DNA of 64,000 bases, from positions 16,464,852 to 16,528,851 of the forward strand of contig OZ025268.1 in the NCBI GenBank assembly GCA_964019165.1, read 5' to 3'. This DNA comes from Mastigias papua (taxonomy: Eukaryota > Cnidaria > Scyphozoa > Rhizostomeae > Mastigiidae). Shown here piece by piece: positions 1 through 11,610 of this stretch; the stretch's first letter is position 1, and each line of letters begins with the position of its first letter. A program made the translations under genes and the position numbers. The notes beneath the pieces are model-generated. The model searched no databases. It was given only the letters and a program-made list of their open reading frames with translations, and was not told the origin of the DNA.

Positions 1-596
1 AAATGGAAAAAATGTAAAAAACTGAGTTTTATTCCGAAGTTCTCGTTCCTTATTCATCTTCATGCAATAAAAAGTACTTGCATTTTTCCATGGTCTTCAA
101 AGCGACTCGCCAAGAAACGACTCCTCAAAGCGTCTCCCCTCACGCGGCCAACCATTCTAGCTATTTACACAATAAGTTGAAATGAAAATTGTGCTGTTCT
201 AAAGATCTTGGTCCTGTATCACTGCTGAACTGCGCTTAACGATGTTTGCTTTTCTGGTAAAAGAAAACAACTTGCTGAGAGCTAAATTTGAACAAGTGAT
301 TGATTGGCGTGATATCATTTCTATTGCTCTCTTTGTACATGCAGGTTGAAGAATTATTGCATTGATGATTATTTACTGTCAGAGGCACCCGGCTCCTTGT
401 GATGCGCAAGTTTCCACTAAATTCAATAATATAATCATAATTTCTTTATTTAAGGTTGGCTTTTCTCCTTGCTAAGGCTCATTAATGCCAACCAAGCCCT
501 AGATCTTTAGCATACAGTTTACCTAATTTACAGTTGCAATGAAAGTTATGGCTTTTAATTTTCTTTTTTGAACTTTTTAATATTTTGGACTCTTTT
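1..596. other. Intergenic, with an old repeat remnant
   Basis: No gene is recognised here. About 165-385 is similar at roughly two bases in three to 11390-11610 in the same orientation (see the separate entries). The rest is AT-rich and featureless to my reading. Confidence 0.5.
165..385 (+). repeat. Copy A of a diverged duplicated segment
   Basis: This segment resembles 11390-11610. In both, an ATG opens a frame beginning MKIVLF, a stop falls a few codons later (TAA here, TAG in the other copy), and the frame then continues through a shared hydrophobic stretch containing SIALF and IAL. This copy has a second stop inside the hydrophobic stretch. It may be a pair of old gene remnants with one membrane helix, or an interspersed repeat. 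The protein family is not recognised. Confidence 0.55.
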
Positions 597-2182
597 TTAT
601 GAAAGGTGGCAGTACATGCCATATTTTAGATTCAAGAAAAAGCGCGCAATTTCAATGCCATACCCAGTTGTATTAGGTTTTGATCCTGACGTATTTCTGC
701 CACTACGATGGGTGCATGGCATATCCTTATCCATAAAAGTCTGATTCATAAAACTTGAATTGAGATTCCATTGAGCTTTATATATTCCAGTGGACATACG
801 CCTCTAAGCGCTCTCTCTTGGATTTTTGCTTATTTTCCAGTTAGCTGACCTATCATGGAACATCCAAAAAATTGAAAAATAGCTGAACCGAGAAATAATA
901 AAAGCATTCATAACATTTCTCAACATCTCGATATCCACATAGTTTGAGATACGTGCAAGAGCATGCAACTTCTGTCCAGCCTATTTACAAAGCATGTTTA
1001 TATCATTCTTAAATCAAGGTTCTTATCAAGCGTTACACCCAAAAGCTTTTCTCAAGTAGATTCTGTTTTTAAAGTTGCACCAACTTGCATTGATACATTT
1101 GTGCTCTTCTCCCAAATATCAGAAGATGACATTTCTCAGCATTTAGTTTCATATTATTATCATGAAACCACATAGGAAACTTCTCAACATCTGACCCAAG
1201 TTTAAAAACAATATTTTCTGGCTCATGATAGCACACATAGATAGTCATGTCATCTGCATAATTGCAAATCTGAGTATCCTCCACCAGAAAGAAAAGATCA
1301 TTTATAATTATGTTAAACAAGAGGGGTCCCAGAACAGAACCTTGTGGTACACCATTAATAGACTCCTGCCATGAGCTAAAAGATCCATTAACCTTGACAC
1401 ACTGTTTTCTATTCAAAAAAGTCATAGACCAGTTAAAATGCAGATCTTTTGAAACAGTAAATTTCGAACTTCGCTAATAGTAGTCAGTGGTCCAGACATT
1501 CAAACGCCTTAGCGAGATCCATGAAAACTGCACCTACGAGCCCTTTCATATCCAAGAAATATCTGCATCTTTCAATAAATCTAAGAAACGCATGCTGAGT
1601 GTTATAGCCTGTACGATACGTACAAAGATATGGAGACATGAAATTTTCCATATAATGCAAAACTTGACTTAAAAATATTCTTTTGGAGATCTTTGCTATT
1701 GCCGGTAAGACTGTTATAGGCCTATAACTCAGTATCACAAAGGTATCACCTTTTTTAAAAAGTAGTGTAATGTCACTTTTCTTTAATTCATTTTGAAATT
1801 TGTCATAACCTATGGTCTCATTAACAAAGTGCTGTACCATAGAGTCAAACAAATCAAAATGTTCAGTCAATATTCTCAGAGGTATGCTACCAAAAGGGGA
1901 AGCTTTAGTGGTATCTAAATCCTTAATCTCACACAATGTCATCTCCAACGTAACTTGCTGGAAAGAAAATTTTTAACGGAAAAATATCCTTTGCTTTATC
2001 AATCGTACATTCGGGTGGCATTTGTATATATTTACAGCAATATCTATAGGATCTAGTAACTTGTCGGGCGTTATCAAATTCTCCTTTACCTGTGAAAGTT
2101 CTAAGCCAGCTGTGACGATGACAAAGTAGTTAACTAGTGTTTCAGCGAAATTCTTATCGTCTTCAAGAAGCATGAGGCTCAA
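597..2182 (-). mobile_element. Decayed non-LTR retrotransposon (LINE), reverse transcriptase to 3' end
   Basis: Read on the minus strand, three frames join into one reverse transcriptase. The 2182-1973 piece carries the conserved region before the fingers (HPNVRLIKQR). The 1948-1484 piece ends in the first catalytic block (DLAKAFECLDH). The 1425-1069 piece has GVPQGSVLGPLLF and the YADD active-site box. Past a stop near 1070 the similarity goes on through LGVTLDKNLD, then IQERAL near 810, then a C-terminal piece to about 600. These motifs are typical of the Jockey/CR1/L2 type. Breaks near 1950, 1430, 1070 and 830 show the copy is dead. No endonuclease domain was seen, so it is truncated at its 5' end. 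Confidence 0.88.
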
Positions 2183-3736
2183 CCAGTGACGGATTGAATG
2201 AAGTAGAAAACCTTGTATTAAAGACTATAGTGTCCAAGATCTTGATTTAGAGTGACATTGAGCTAATGGAGCTTCATTGAGCATACTAGCTAAAGCTATT
2301 GCATCCTTTTTTCTAAGAAAGTAGCTTATAACAAGGTAGTACTCGACTGTTAAAAAGTTAAGAATGTTCAGTGCTGGATTTCTGAAGAAAGTTGATAGTC
2401 TATATAGCTATGGAATTCCAATATTGGCGCAAAACAATCATGGCTTATGGTAAAATTGTATATGTTTCCTGTGGTAACCTATGGTAACCTGTGTAACCTA
2501 TGTATCAGAGTGGTATGCTTGTTTTGTGCCTGTCTGTCGGTATAATACAATAGTGGTACACAATTTCGGTCTTTCTTCCTAAGAGTGTCTTAAGAAAGGT
2601 TCAGTGATGAAGTCATGAAAAAGCTAAGAAAATTTTAGTAATGGGCGATGAAAAGCATTTTCTGTAAAAAACGTGAATTGACCTAATTTAAAAGATCGTA
2701 CGTTTAAATGGTGCTGTCAAACGTTGAACATCGAACATCGAACAACTTTTTTTCTATGGGTGTTTGCTTCAAAGAGACTTTCTATTACAGAATGAAACGT
2801 GTATTGACTCTGTAAATGTTTCGTCAAAATTTTGGGAAAATACATTGTAACCCTGTATAGCGTTTACAGATAACAAATGAAACTAAATTTACAAACAAGC
2901 AAGCCTTTCTGTATAGAATGGTAGCCATACGCACGAGACAATGATTTAAGAAACGAAATTACACGTGTAAAATTGGGCATTGTGTGCTGACATGCCAAGA
3001 TGTAGTGAAAGTAATTGCATCGTCTTGAAGATTTTGCCATACGTTGCATACAGGCAACTAAAAAGCTAAATGGCAGCTGAAGTACATACAAAACAAATAC
3101 AGTTGTGCTTAAACTTATGAAAATTTAGTTTGTCAAGGCCAACACGTAGTGGAGTTAGGATCGACAAGCCCCCCAATGTTAGGGATATGGAAGATTGACT
3201 TTGGAAATGGACAGGTTACGGAAAACAGCTTCCTCTTAAAGATACATAAGGATTTGGATAGTCGTATATCTCAATCGAGCCTATCCAATTCAAACAGGCA
3301 GTTTGGATAGAACTTGGATTTAAAGCCTTTGGTTCTGGTAGCAAATATTTGCCCTTTTATCATTCTCTCAGTGGAAAGCTCGCAGTGGTAGTGTACTCCT
3401 ACTCGGAAATATTGCATTAGTTTCCCGCCATAAACTTGCCCTACCGCCCCTAAGAATGTAAAAGTTCTCTTTGCTATCTACTCTGAGACCGGGACGCTTG
3501 AAGCAGTACTGAACATTCCGTCAAAACTCGTTGAATTTGGCTGTATTTGGACATTACCAATAACACAGGGCGTTACCAAGTATTCCATGCCAAGTATTCC
3601 AGTACTAGTCACTCATATTCGGCCACGACACAACATAGAGCAAGAATCAGGGATACCTCATCGGTTTATAGCATAGACCAAAAGAAATCTTGAACGATTG
3701 ATGATGAACATAATAATGGCTTCGGACCATTATCAG
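2183..3736. other. Intergenic / possible 5' part of STING
   Basis: No gene is recognised. A short imperfect repeat of a GTAACCTATG-like unit lies near 2468-2505. The first STING exon, which should carry the start codon, may lie in the right half but I could not identify it. Confidence 0.4.
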
Positions 3737-5757
3737 AAAAACGTGGAAAGAGGGCACAAGTGTTCGCGTCTTTGTCACTTGTGGTGTGTACAGTGGTAGC
3801 TGGATTATATAGCCATAACCATGTTGCTTATGTTGGACAGTTGCTAGTGTGTACTGTTGCTGCGATTTTTGGTGAAGCAATAAAGAACCTCTGTCTGTCT
3901 ACAGAGGAGCTCTTCCATCTAAGAGAGAGGTACGAAAATGCGAACTTACAGACTACTAGGAAACTTTTCCTTGTAGGAAGTTGATAGTCTATAGCTTCAG
4001 CTCTTATGGTACTCTAAAGGTACCTCTGCATTGCCTATACCTTTCATTGAGAAATGCTATTGCACTCTTGTTTGGTTATCTATGTTGTTTTTTGACGAAT
4101 CTCTCTTCAGGCAATTGATGAGTTGGAACGCCAAGTGTTCTTAGAATTTGTTTCCTAGAAATAAAATTGAGAAAGGCCTAGGCGCTCTATTGCTACTCCT
4201 GAGAGTAATGGCTGCTTTGTTTTTCTTGGCGGTTACAGTCAAACTTGAAAAGTTTTTTGCTATGACGTTCTCGCATAGAACAAACTCATTCTTATCTCAC
4301 ACCAGAAAGCAATAGAAATTGTTGTGCTGTAGGTGTAAAGGGAGAAATGAGAACCGAAAGATAATTTCAAACAAAATGGCTCCTTATTTACTTCGCAAGT
4401 AAATGACTGCAATACCATAGCTGATGTTTACAAATTTTCATATGAAGCTTTTTGAATTTTTGCTACTTGCAAACAGGCTTTGCTTATTTCTGTGTATCAC
4501 TACTTTGATTTGGTAGGCTTATTGGTAGGTTGCAGCTTTTTTGTGATTTTCTGTCCATGGGACTTTAAAGCCATAAGATTTCACTCCGCTGAGCTTTAAG
4601 GCCTCAATTGGAAACTTTGTAGTGCGCATGGAAGACCTCCCTTATACAATCGGTACACTACTTGCGCAAGTCAGATGATGTGCGTGCACAAGTCAAATAA
4701 TGTATTTGGCTACACTAAAAACTAACTAAATCTACGTTACAAAACCTGGGGAGATTTATCACCGACTTTCCCCCCTTTGAAGATTTATAAATACCCGCCA
4801 CTGTTTGTGACGCTAGAAATGATACGAACGCAAAAAATTAGCCTACTTTTTCACCCTTGAGCTTAGGACAAAGTTCCAAGTCCGGTTTCAAGCCAGTATC
4901 AGTTGTTTGGCCTCGTGATACATAGCTTATAATCTTATACTCATGTCAGATACAATGGAAACATAAAGAGAGCGTTTGATGCATGCTTTTCTCATCCTTA
5001 CTGGGGAAGATTTCTTATCTCTGCACTAATATGTTCATGCATAATCCTGTATATTTGGGATGCTGACAAGTCATCTCTCGACACACAATACCTTAACTAT
5101 GCATTGCTGCAGCTTTGCCTTGTTCCACTTGTTTCATTCCTACTTGGCCTCAAAAGAGCTACACAAGCAGAGATTTCAGAACTGAATGAAGCTGGAACAA
5201 CGAATGTTGCGAATGGGTTGGCACAGATTTTCTATTCTGGATACTTGAAGCTAATACTTCCAGGAATCATGGAGGTAATAAACCTGTTAGAAAATGACAT
5301 TGATGGCCAGGCAGCTAGAGATATTATTGAGGACCACAAGCTGTTCATTGTGATCCCAAAAGATTACAACTGTGCAAGTACATTTGCAGAAGTAGACCCT
5401 AATATCAAATTTGTCTCCGAAGCTCAAGCAAGGGTCACGAGCCGTGCTGGCACCCAAAGAAGGGTGTACTAGACTAGCATTTACAAGGTCGTGTCAGATC
5501 ATGGAACATTCTATTGCCTCATGGACTTCGCCACACCATTGCTTTCAATACTTGACATGCAAACAGATCCCCGGTTCACTTTTACAAGAGAAGACAAGGA
5601 TCAGCAGGTGGCCCTTTTCTACAAGCGACTGAGGGAGATCTTAGATAGAGATGAACGCTGTAAAGGGAAATACCATCTTGTCTTAACATCAGACGCAAGA
5701 GAAGACCTTGCCGATGTTATAGGCAAAGAAGTACTGAAGTCAAGGCTTAGCATATGA
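3737..5757 (+). CDS. STING1: STING homologue, interrupted by an in-frame stop (5' end not found)
   Basis: STING is the ER membrane receptor that binds cyclic dinucleotides and starts innate immune signalling. Two exons are visible. Exon 3737-3929 encodes membrane helices and ends in TEELFHLRER. Its donor is GTACGA, and it joins in frame to 4950-5757 (acceptor TCATGTCAG) to give RERYNGNIKRAF, as in vertebrate STING. The second exon holds further membrane segments and then the ligand-binding domain (VANGLAQIFYSGYLKLILPG, DPNIKF, SRAGTQRRVY, DFATPL). Equivalents of human Y167 (codon 5242), R232 (5443), R238 (5461), Y240 (5467) and T263 (5533) are present; E260 is Asp (5524). A TAG at 5470-5472 follows the Y240 equivalent; 94 conserved codons continue in the same frame to TGA at 5755. 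There is no C-terminal TBK1-binding tail, as known for Nematostella STING. No ATG precedes exon 3737, so an upstream exon is needed. Confidence 0.93.
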
Positions 5758-7480
5758 ATTAACAAACAGATTGCAACCAGCTAAGAAGTTGCTTACAAAC
5801 ATTGCTCTTACTTATTTTAACGATTTGCCGCAACAGTAGATATTGTCTGCAAGCTTATTGCTTGTTTAGTTAAAGCATCATCAAGGAAAACGTTCTCATT
5901 CAAATTCTTTCTATCAAGATTTCCTTGTAGTTTTCACATTTAAATTTAGCTTGCTTAATGTATCCACTATGTATTTTACGGTTTCTCTTTGCTGTATTAT
6001 TTGATTGCTATTTAGATATACAAATCATAAGCACATTTTAAACCAATTTTTCCATTGGAAATGACGGAATTCTCTGCAGCTGCTCATTAAAAGTGGAAGA
6101 GAGTCAATTGCAATAGTAGATGGATAGCCAAAATATGATCCAGTGTAGAATAATAACATTGTGATTACTTTTATTGAGAGACTCTTTACAACTCATTGCA
6201 TTTAAATTATGCTGACAGGGTATTTGTAGGTGAGAACCAGTTAAGTTAAGGTGCCTGTGGTATAATTGTTCACTGTTCGAAATTGTTTATATCAATATTA
6301 ACAGTGCTATAATCGGTAATCGACCAATGTAATGATTGTCAAAAGGGTAAGTAAGATAGTTTTCTCAGGAACTTTTGCATTTCTCAGCATTTTTAAATGT
6401 TCCGATGTGAAGTTTCCTCGTTATTAACAGGAACTGTAGCTTCTATGTCAAGTGACTATTGCAAAAGGTGAGAATCATGACTCATCAGAGACCATCTCAA
6501 TCTTCTACCCTAATTAGCAGACGATATCAAAGTACACTAGATCGCAGTAGTTTAACTTTATAGCACATCTACAGTACTTGTTAAATGATTGCTTTAGGAA
6601 AGTGTATTCAAGATTCCCAAATTCAAAGTACTAGAATTATTCCAAGGATTTATTTGGTCAGATCTTTGCAACAATTCCTCTTTCAGGAGAGATTAACTTG
6701 TATACTGAAGGGAGAGAGACTCAAAAGGCCAACATGAAGCAATTGATTGTGGCAGGAAAATTGCTGATTCATTAATAGTTAGGATTCAACATGCAACTGA
6801 AAGTAGCAAAAAAGTTCAAATTAGGATTTCTTTGTAAGTTACTAAGTTGTACCTCATAAAATATGCAGTGGCGTGCTGTACAATGTTATTATAAATTTGT
6901 AAATTTCCTCCGACTTTCGTCCTTGCTGAGGGTGTTTGAACCGCTTCAAAATTGCTGCAGTGGAGCATTAGGAGTAGCTTAAATCTACATGGAGCGCCTT
7001 TACTGACTGAGTGCTTGTTTTGATCAAATGTCTGCAGAACTTTGCTAAAAATTGGCCTCATAACTAATGTATTGGAATTAACGCCCCCTCCCTGTAAAAT
7101 GGCTGTTGGCTCTTCCTTACAATTGAAGGAATTGAGAAAAGATAGTGTCGTGTGAATTCATTACAAATCATTTTGACACTTATCTGGAGATAGTCATATG
7201 TAACTGTATCGGGGTATGTTTCGAAGTTTGCACTTCTTATCATATCTACCTGGTTACGCACAGATTATCTACTGGTCATTCGAATCAGTTAATTCGAGCA
7301 GCAACGGAAAATTATTTGAAAAGTAAAGAGGAATTGAAAAACTCGCAATTTTCATTTTTGGGGTCACACTGAATAGCTGAATAAAATGGTTCAGCAATAT
7401 AAGTTTTCCATTTTTTTTAATTCATAATGATCATATGCTTAGTAGCATGTTGAGATGAGAATCAACTTTTCTCTTTTCAG

Positions 7481-7658
7481 ATTGCCTATCGTTAGTCTAG
7501 AGTGTTTTTCTAATGGCAAAAGGAAATGTATGCCAAGAGGGATCGACAATTACTTCCTATATAAGGAAATCAATCCTCAAACTTCAGTCCAGTTTCGTGC
7601 TACAAGCATTTCTGGACAAACAATTGGATTTACTTTAGAAGATTTAAATTCAATTTAA
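7481..7658 (+). CDS. Possible last exon of an unknown gene
   Basis: An AG acceptor with a pyrimidine tract at 7471-7480 opens a frame of about 58 codons that ends at TAA 7656-7658. The residues are varied and not low in complexity. I recognise no family and find no upstream partner exon, so this is only a candidate. It lies on the same strand as STING and the chitin-binding exon. Confidence 0.2.
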
Positions 7659-8332
7659 GAAGTTAAATTAAGCCAACAGTTTCAACCTTTTCATACAGGT
7701 AAACTCCACACTTTGACGCAGGTCATTGCCTTGTCTAATAACCTAGTAGTGTATTTACAATACAAAGCTGGTGCACAAACATGGTACTACCGAATTTTTA
7801 TTACACAATTACCTTTTTGTGAGAGTTTTCCAATAACATGAAATTTCCTTCGGGTCAATTCTTTGCTTCCAATATGATTTATACTTTCGTTCAACTGCTT
7901 CCTAGCCACGCTAACTGGTAAGAATGTATTTGCACAATGCCAAGATAAGACAGATTTCGACAGGATGAATTTAGTTGGAGACCTAGCATCACGAGGCAAA
8001 GGATTCCAACATGGTAATTATAAATTTTAATACACATTGGAATGTATCAACCTGTATACAAACATGAATTAGCTCAGACGGTATTTCAAAGCTAATGTTT
8101 CATGCTTTTGTGATATACATATTACTTCAAACCTATCTCTTTGTTAATCATCAGTAAGTTAATCTTCTTTAGAGATTATAAACATCATGGATAAAATTAC
8201 AACTTATAAATGTTTTTGGCACAAACCGTCATCATGAAATTGATGAAAGCTTGTGCTGAAACGTATAAAAGTTATCTTATTTCTTGAGTTCTATATATAA
8301 ATGTAGAAATACATATAAATGGATATAAGTAT

Positions 8333-8362
8333 ACATACATACATACATACATATATATATAT
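8333..8362. repeat. CATA/TA microsatellite
   Basis: Five or so CATA units run into a short TA tract. A second short TA tract follows at 8460-8470. Confidence 0.9.
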
Positions 8363-8522
8363 ATGTCTCAATGAAGACTCAATGAAGACACTTTTCTACA
8401 CTTTACTTGTACACTAGTCTTATGTTATTCTTAAACATTTCATAGTTTTGAGCTCTTGAGTATATATATATGTATATACATAATTAGAAGAAGATTAAAA
8501 CTTGTATCAAATTCTGTTACAG

Positions 8523-8947
8523 AAGATATAAACATCACAGAAGAAAATGACACAGTCAAAACATTAAAGGATACAAACGCGGATGGCAGAATATCAAATA
8601 CAAGAAACTTAACAAAGCAGTTTGAGGTATATCAAACAGCAATAAATACTTCTTTTTGCAAGGCTAAAGCAGATGGAACGTACGCTCAAGACAGTGATTG
8701 CGAGCAGTTCATTCTGTGTACACAGAGCAAAACGTTGAGAAAGAGATGCCCGAATGGACTTAGATATAATGCTAAGGAAGGCGTGTGTGACTGGGCCACA
8801 AACGTCATGTGTGGCGAACTAAACGGAAGGCCTAGGAAAACGTTCAGAGATGAAGCAAATAGCGAGAACGATGAAGAAATCTATACAAAGAGGTTCATTG
8901 GGAGGACAAAATTGAATGGAACTGTTTACTCTGTTGTTGAAAATTGA
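8523..8947 (+). CDS. Chitin-binding (CBM14/peritrophin-A) protein, last exon
   Basis: The exon encodes about 141 residues and ends at TGA 8945-8947. The centre holds one CBM14 domain with the usual six cysteines. It starts at FCKAKADGTYAQDSDCEQF, has an FILC core and continues through RKRCPNGLRYN, VCDW and MC. The family is secreted and binds chitin or similar extracellular polysaccharide. The flanks are polar: an Asn/Thr/Glu-rich stretch before and an acidic then basic tail after. The frame is open back to about 8456 but through TA repeat. A TTCTGTTACAG acceptor at 8512-8522 is the likely exon start. No signal peptide is visible in this exon, so an upstream exon should carry it; I could not find one. 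Confidence 0.8.
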
Positions 8948-9805
8948 GAAAGTCCTGTCAACAGGATGCTTCTATTGTATCGCATTAGCATCTTATATTG
9001 TATTCTCTTTGACAGCAATTTCATGTAAAGAATTGTATCTAATTTAGTAAATAAGACAACAACTTTGGAATGGAATGAAAATCAAGATCAAAGTCCGCCA
9101 GTAGGTGACCGAAGGCAAGTATATGAGGAAATCTAGCAGTCTAAGTAGATTTTCGTCGTCTTGTAATATATGCTTTTATCGGTTTTTGAGAAGATATTTC
9201 TAAGGTCAGGGAACCATTATAAATTGTTACTGAGATGTTTACTTCTTACCTAGTGTTTGAATCTGTAATATAAAACATGGGATATTTCCACAAAGAGCCA
9301 ATCAATGCTTTGTTTGACTTTGAGGAAAGCTACTAAGCTTTTGAGTTTGAAAAGTCCCATGTAGAAGTTAAAAGCAGGCTTAATAAGTCTTTGGAAGTAA
9401 GAAGGAATGCTTGGTATCAGGCAAAGCTGTATTATTAAGCATAGCTCCCATACAATCTCTCTGATCATTTGTACCGTTGTGAACAACTTAAGGGATCGCT
9501 GCCAACCGAGTGACATTGTGGAGGCGATTACGAAAGCCAGGATCGATATGGTCGAAGCTGTTACTAACACGGTGATTTTGATCATTGTAGTTGCCTTTGT
9601 GCACCGGAATCACTGGGGTCTTTCACAGACATCAATACGGTCATAACGGTTATATGGCAATCAGGCTTTACTGCCTCGAGCCCACTGTGATGATAGCTTT
9701 CAATAGTCAATAAACATGAATTAGCTGAGCTAGGGCTACATCTCTACTAAATATTATCTTGCTATCCTCCATGATCCTTTTTTCCGGTCTCAAATCATCG
9801 AGGCA
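8948..9805. other. Intergenic between CBM14 exon and GPCR
   Basis: Overlapping open frames on both strands at 9250-9650 encode hydrophobic stretches but resemble nothing I know. The 3' untranslated region of the GPCR (minus strand) must lie in the right part. Confidence 0.4.
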
Positions 9806-10852
9806 TTAATGATTAGTCTCAATCTTTGATTCTTGGTTCTTTTGGCCTTCACCTGATCTAAGGTCGCCGGTTTTAAGTGTCTTATTTCTAACGTTACCTC
9901 TTTCTTTTTTATCAACTCCTTTATCTTGATGTAAATATCTTGCATTGTAGAATGAGATTACTCTCTTCTTTCCATAATATTTCTCAAGGTATCCTTTGAA
10001 GAAATAAATGATTGGGTTTGCTACGGGATTAACTTTCAGCAAAATCACACTAGCCTCCGTCAACCGTCTTGCATAAAGATCAACAATTAGAGGCAAATTG
10101 CATCCAAGCAGAAATATCACGATGAGTACACATACAAGGATTGCTGCCTTGTCCTTTTTCATTGCACGCTTGATAGTTTTTGCATTTACAACGAAATCTT
10201 TATTGTCAAACTCGAACAATCGTATTGAGCGCATCAGTACTAGGTGAGCTAGCCATACGTACAAAATTGAAACAAGGACTAGGCCAGTAGTAAGAAAGCT
10301 GGCCATGAAGTATGCAAGGTCTTTTGAAGTGACCATGTGGCCGCCACCATTGATAAGGTAATCAATCGAAAAGATCACCCCTGTTACCATGATGTCGAAA
10401 CTCCACATGATAAGTACGTATTTCAAAATTTTCCCCCTTCCTGTATGCCAAAGTCGATGCTTCAACGGTACTTTAGCTGCAAAGAACCGTTCGACGCCGA
10501 TAACAATAACAAAACTCGTAGAGGCTGTTACGCAAAATGTATGAAGACCAACAAGCCAAAATGCATGTTTTGTTTTATTTGAGATGGTATGTGCGTTAAC
10601 GAACATGTAGTGAGCGATTCCAGTAACAACGCCGAAAATAGCACAGTTCAGGACGTCTGCAATAGCAAGATTCAGTAATACAAGCTCAAAGTTAGTGGCG
10701 TGTTTCCATATTCTTACAATCAATGATATTTCTATGAAATTCAACACCAAAGCAATAAATACTATTGTGTATGAAATGATGAAGAAAGTAACCGTTGGCT
10801 TAAGAAGTGAAATTGCCTCTTGTGCAATAGAGGGACTTGAGACATTCGACAT
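9806..10852 (-). CDS. Rhodopsin-class (class A) G protein-coupled receptor, intronless
   Basis: A single complete frame of 348 codons encodes seven membrane helices, at about residues 20-46, 56-80, 97-122, 142-163, 183-208, 236-260 and 268-290. Class A hallmarks are visible: Asn in helix 1 (VLNFIE), LNLAIAD in helix 2, ERF in place of DRY after helix 3 (GVERFFA), and NPIIYF as NPxxY in helix 7. The tail is long and rich in Lys, Glu and Gly. An N-glycosylation site (NVS) lies at residue 3. Two usual features are missing: the second extracellular loop has no cysteine, so the classic disulphide is absent, and helix 6 has GCNLP instead of CWxP. The ligand cannot be told; intronless receptors of this kind are expanded in cnidarians. 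The start ATG is 10850-10852. Confidence 0.9.
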   Translation of the reverse strand: MSNVSSPSIAQEAISLLKPTVTFFIISYTIVFIALVLNFIEISLIVRIWKHATNFELVLLNLAIADVLNCAIFGVVTGIAHYMFVNAHTISNKTKHAFWLVGLHTFCVTASTSFVIVIGVERFFAAKVPLKHRLWHTGRGKILKYVLIMWSFDIMVTGVIFSIDYLINGGGHMVTSKDLAYFMASFLTTGLVLVSILYVWLAHLVLMRSIRLFEFDNKDFVVNAKTIKRAMKKDKAAILVCVLIVIFLLGCNLPLIVDLYARRLTEASVILLKVNPVANPIIYFFKGYLEKYYGKKRVISFYNARYLHQDKGVDKKERGNVRNKTLKTGDLRSGEGQKNQESKIETNH

Positions 10853-11389
10853 GACTGAGCAGTTGTAGCACGAAAGATCTGTTGGATGCCAAAATAACGA
10901 ATGCTTTAGTGCCTTACTGGACTTCGTTCTTCCACGCTTCTCTCTACTTTAGTCTTGCTTGCTGAGCCTAAATACGTAAACTGCCCAGAAGTTGGAAAGG
11001 CAGAAAGATCTCCATATATGAAATAAATGCCTGCAATTCAATAGAAAGTCAATTAGGCATAAAATGATATTATCAAATAGGCATCTTATTGCAATTACAT
11101 ATAGCGGAAATCAAATATAAGACATTTACATAAATACCTCCTGAATGTATATGGCTAACCTGCATATACCATGACTTCTACGGTACAATGGGTACCAAAA
11201 TCTATATATCCCAATGTGGTATAGTCGGCCTTACCATGACTCTGTGACCACGACTCGGTAAGTTTTCAATAAAGAATTGAGTCCTAACGCTTATCAAATC
11301 AATAGCTCTGGACAGATAATGCCACTGTTGCAAGAAAAACTGAAAGTATCATAAAAATCGATCTGGAAAGAGTTCATAAGAGTGATTGC

Positions 11390-11610
11390 GTAAACTAAAG
11401 AAGTTAAAATGAAGATTGTGCTTTTCCAAGGAGCCTAGTCCTTTGTTATTGCTGAACCTTGCTTTACAAAGATTTGCTTTTCTGCTCAAAGCAGCAGTTT
11501 GCTGAAAGCTACGCTAGAATTAGTGAGTGGTCGGTTTTATGTCAATTCTATTGCTCTCTTTGCACTTGCGGGTTTAACTTTTATTGCACTGTTGATCATT
11601 TGTGCCATGA
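11390..11610 (+). repeat. Copy B of a diverged duplicated segment
   Basis: Partner of 165-385. The frame starts ATG at about 11408 (MKIVLF), meets TAG ten codons later, and is then open for 56 codons. These end in a hydrophobic helix (SIALFALAGLTFIALLIICA) and a TGA. The hydrophobic block and the phase of the first stop are shared with copy A. Confidence 0.55.

Larger units (their letters stand above)
5758..8522. other. Intergenic, no recognised gene
   Basis: No known protein is recognised. An open stretch at about 7481-7658, preceded by a good acceptor (CTCTTTTCAG), encodes about 58 residues including GIDNYFLYKEINPQTSV and ends in a stop. Its composition looks protein-like, but the family is unknown. 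A CATA/TA microsatellite lies at 8333-8362. Confidence 0.45.

Noticed and set aside
5464..5477. A tiny intron removing the STING stop (GT at 5464 to AG at 5477)
   Set aside because: Only 14 bases, far below any spliceable intron, and it would shift the frame.
5411..5632. Open frame overlapping the STING stop
   Set aside because: It is in another frame than the conserved STING sequence and matches nothing; the STING frame resumes right after the TAG.
9250..9646. Overlapping hydrophobic frames on both strands next to the GPCR
   Set aside because: No class A motif, no recognisable family; probably chance.
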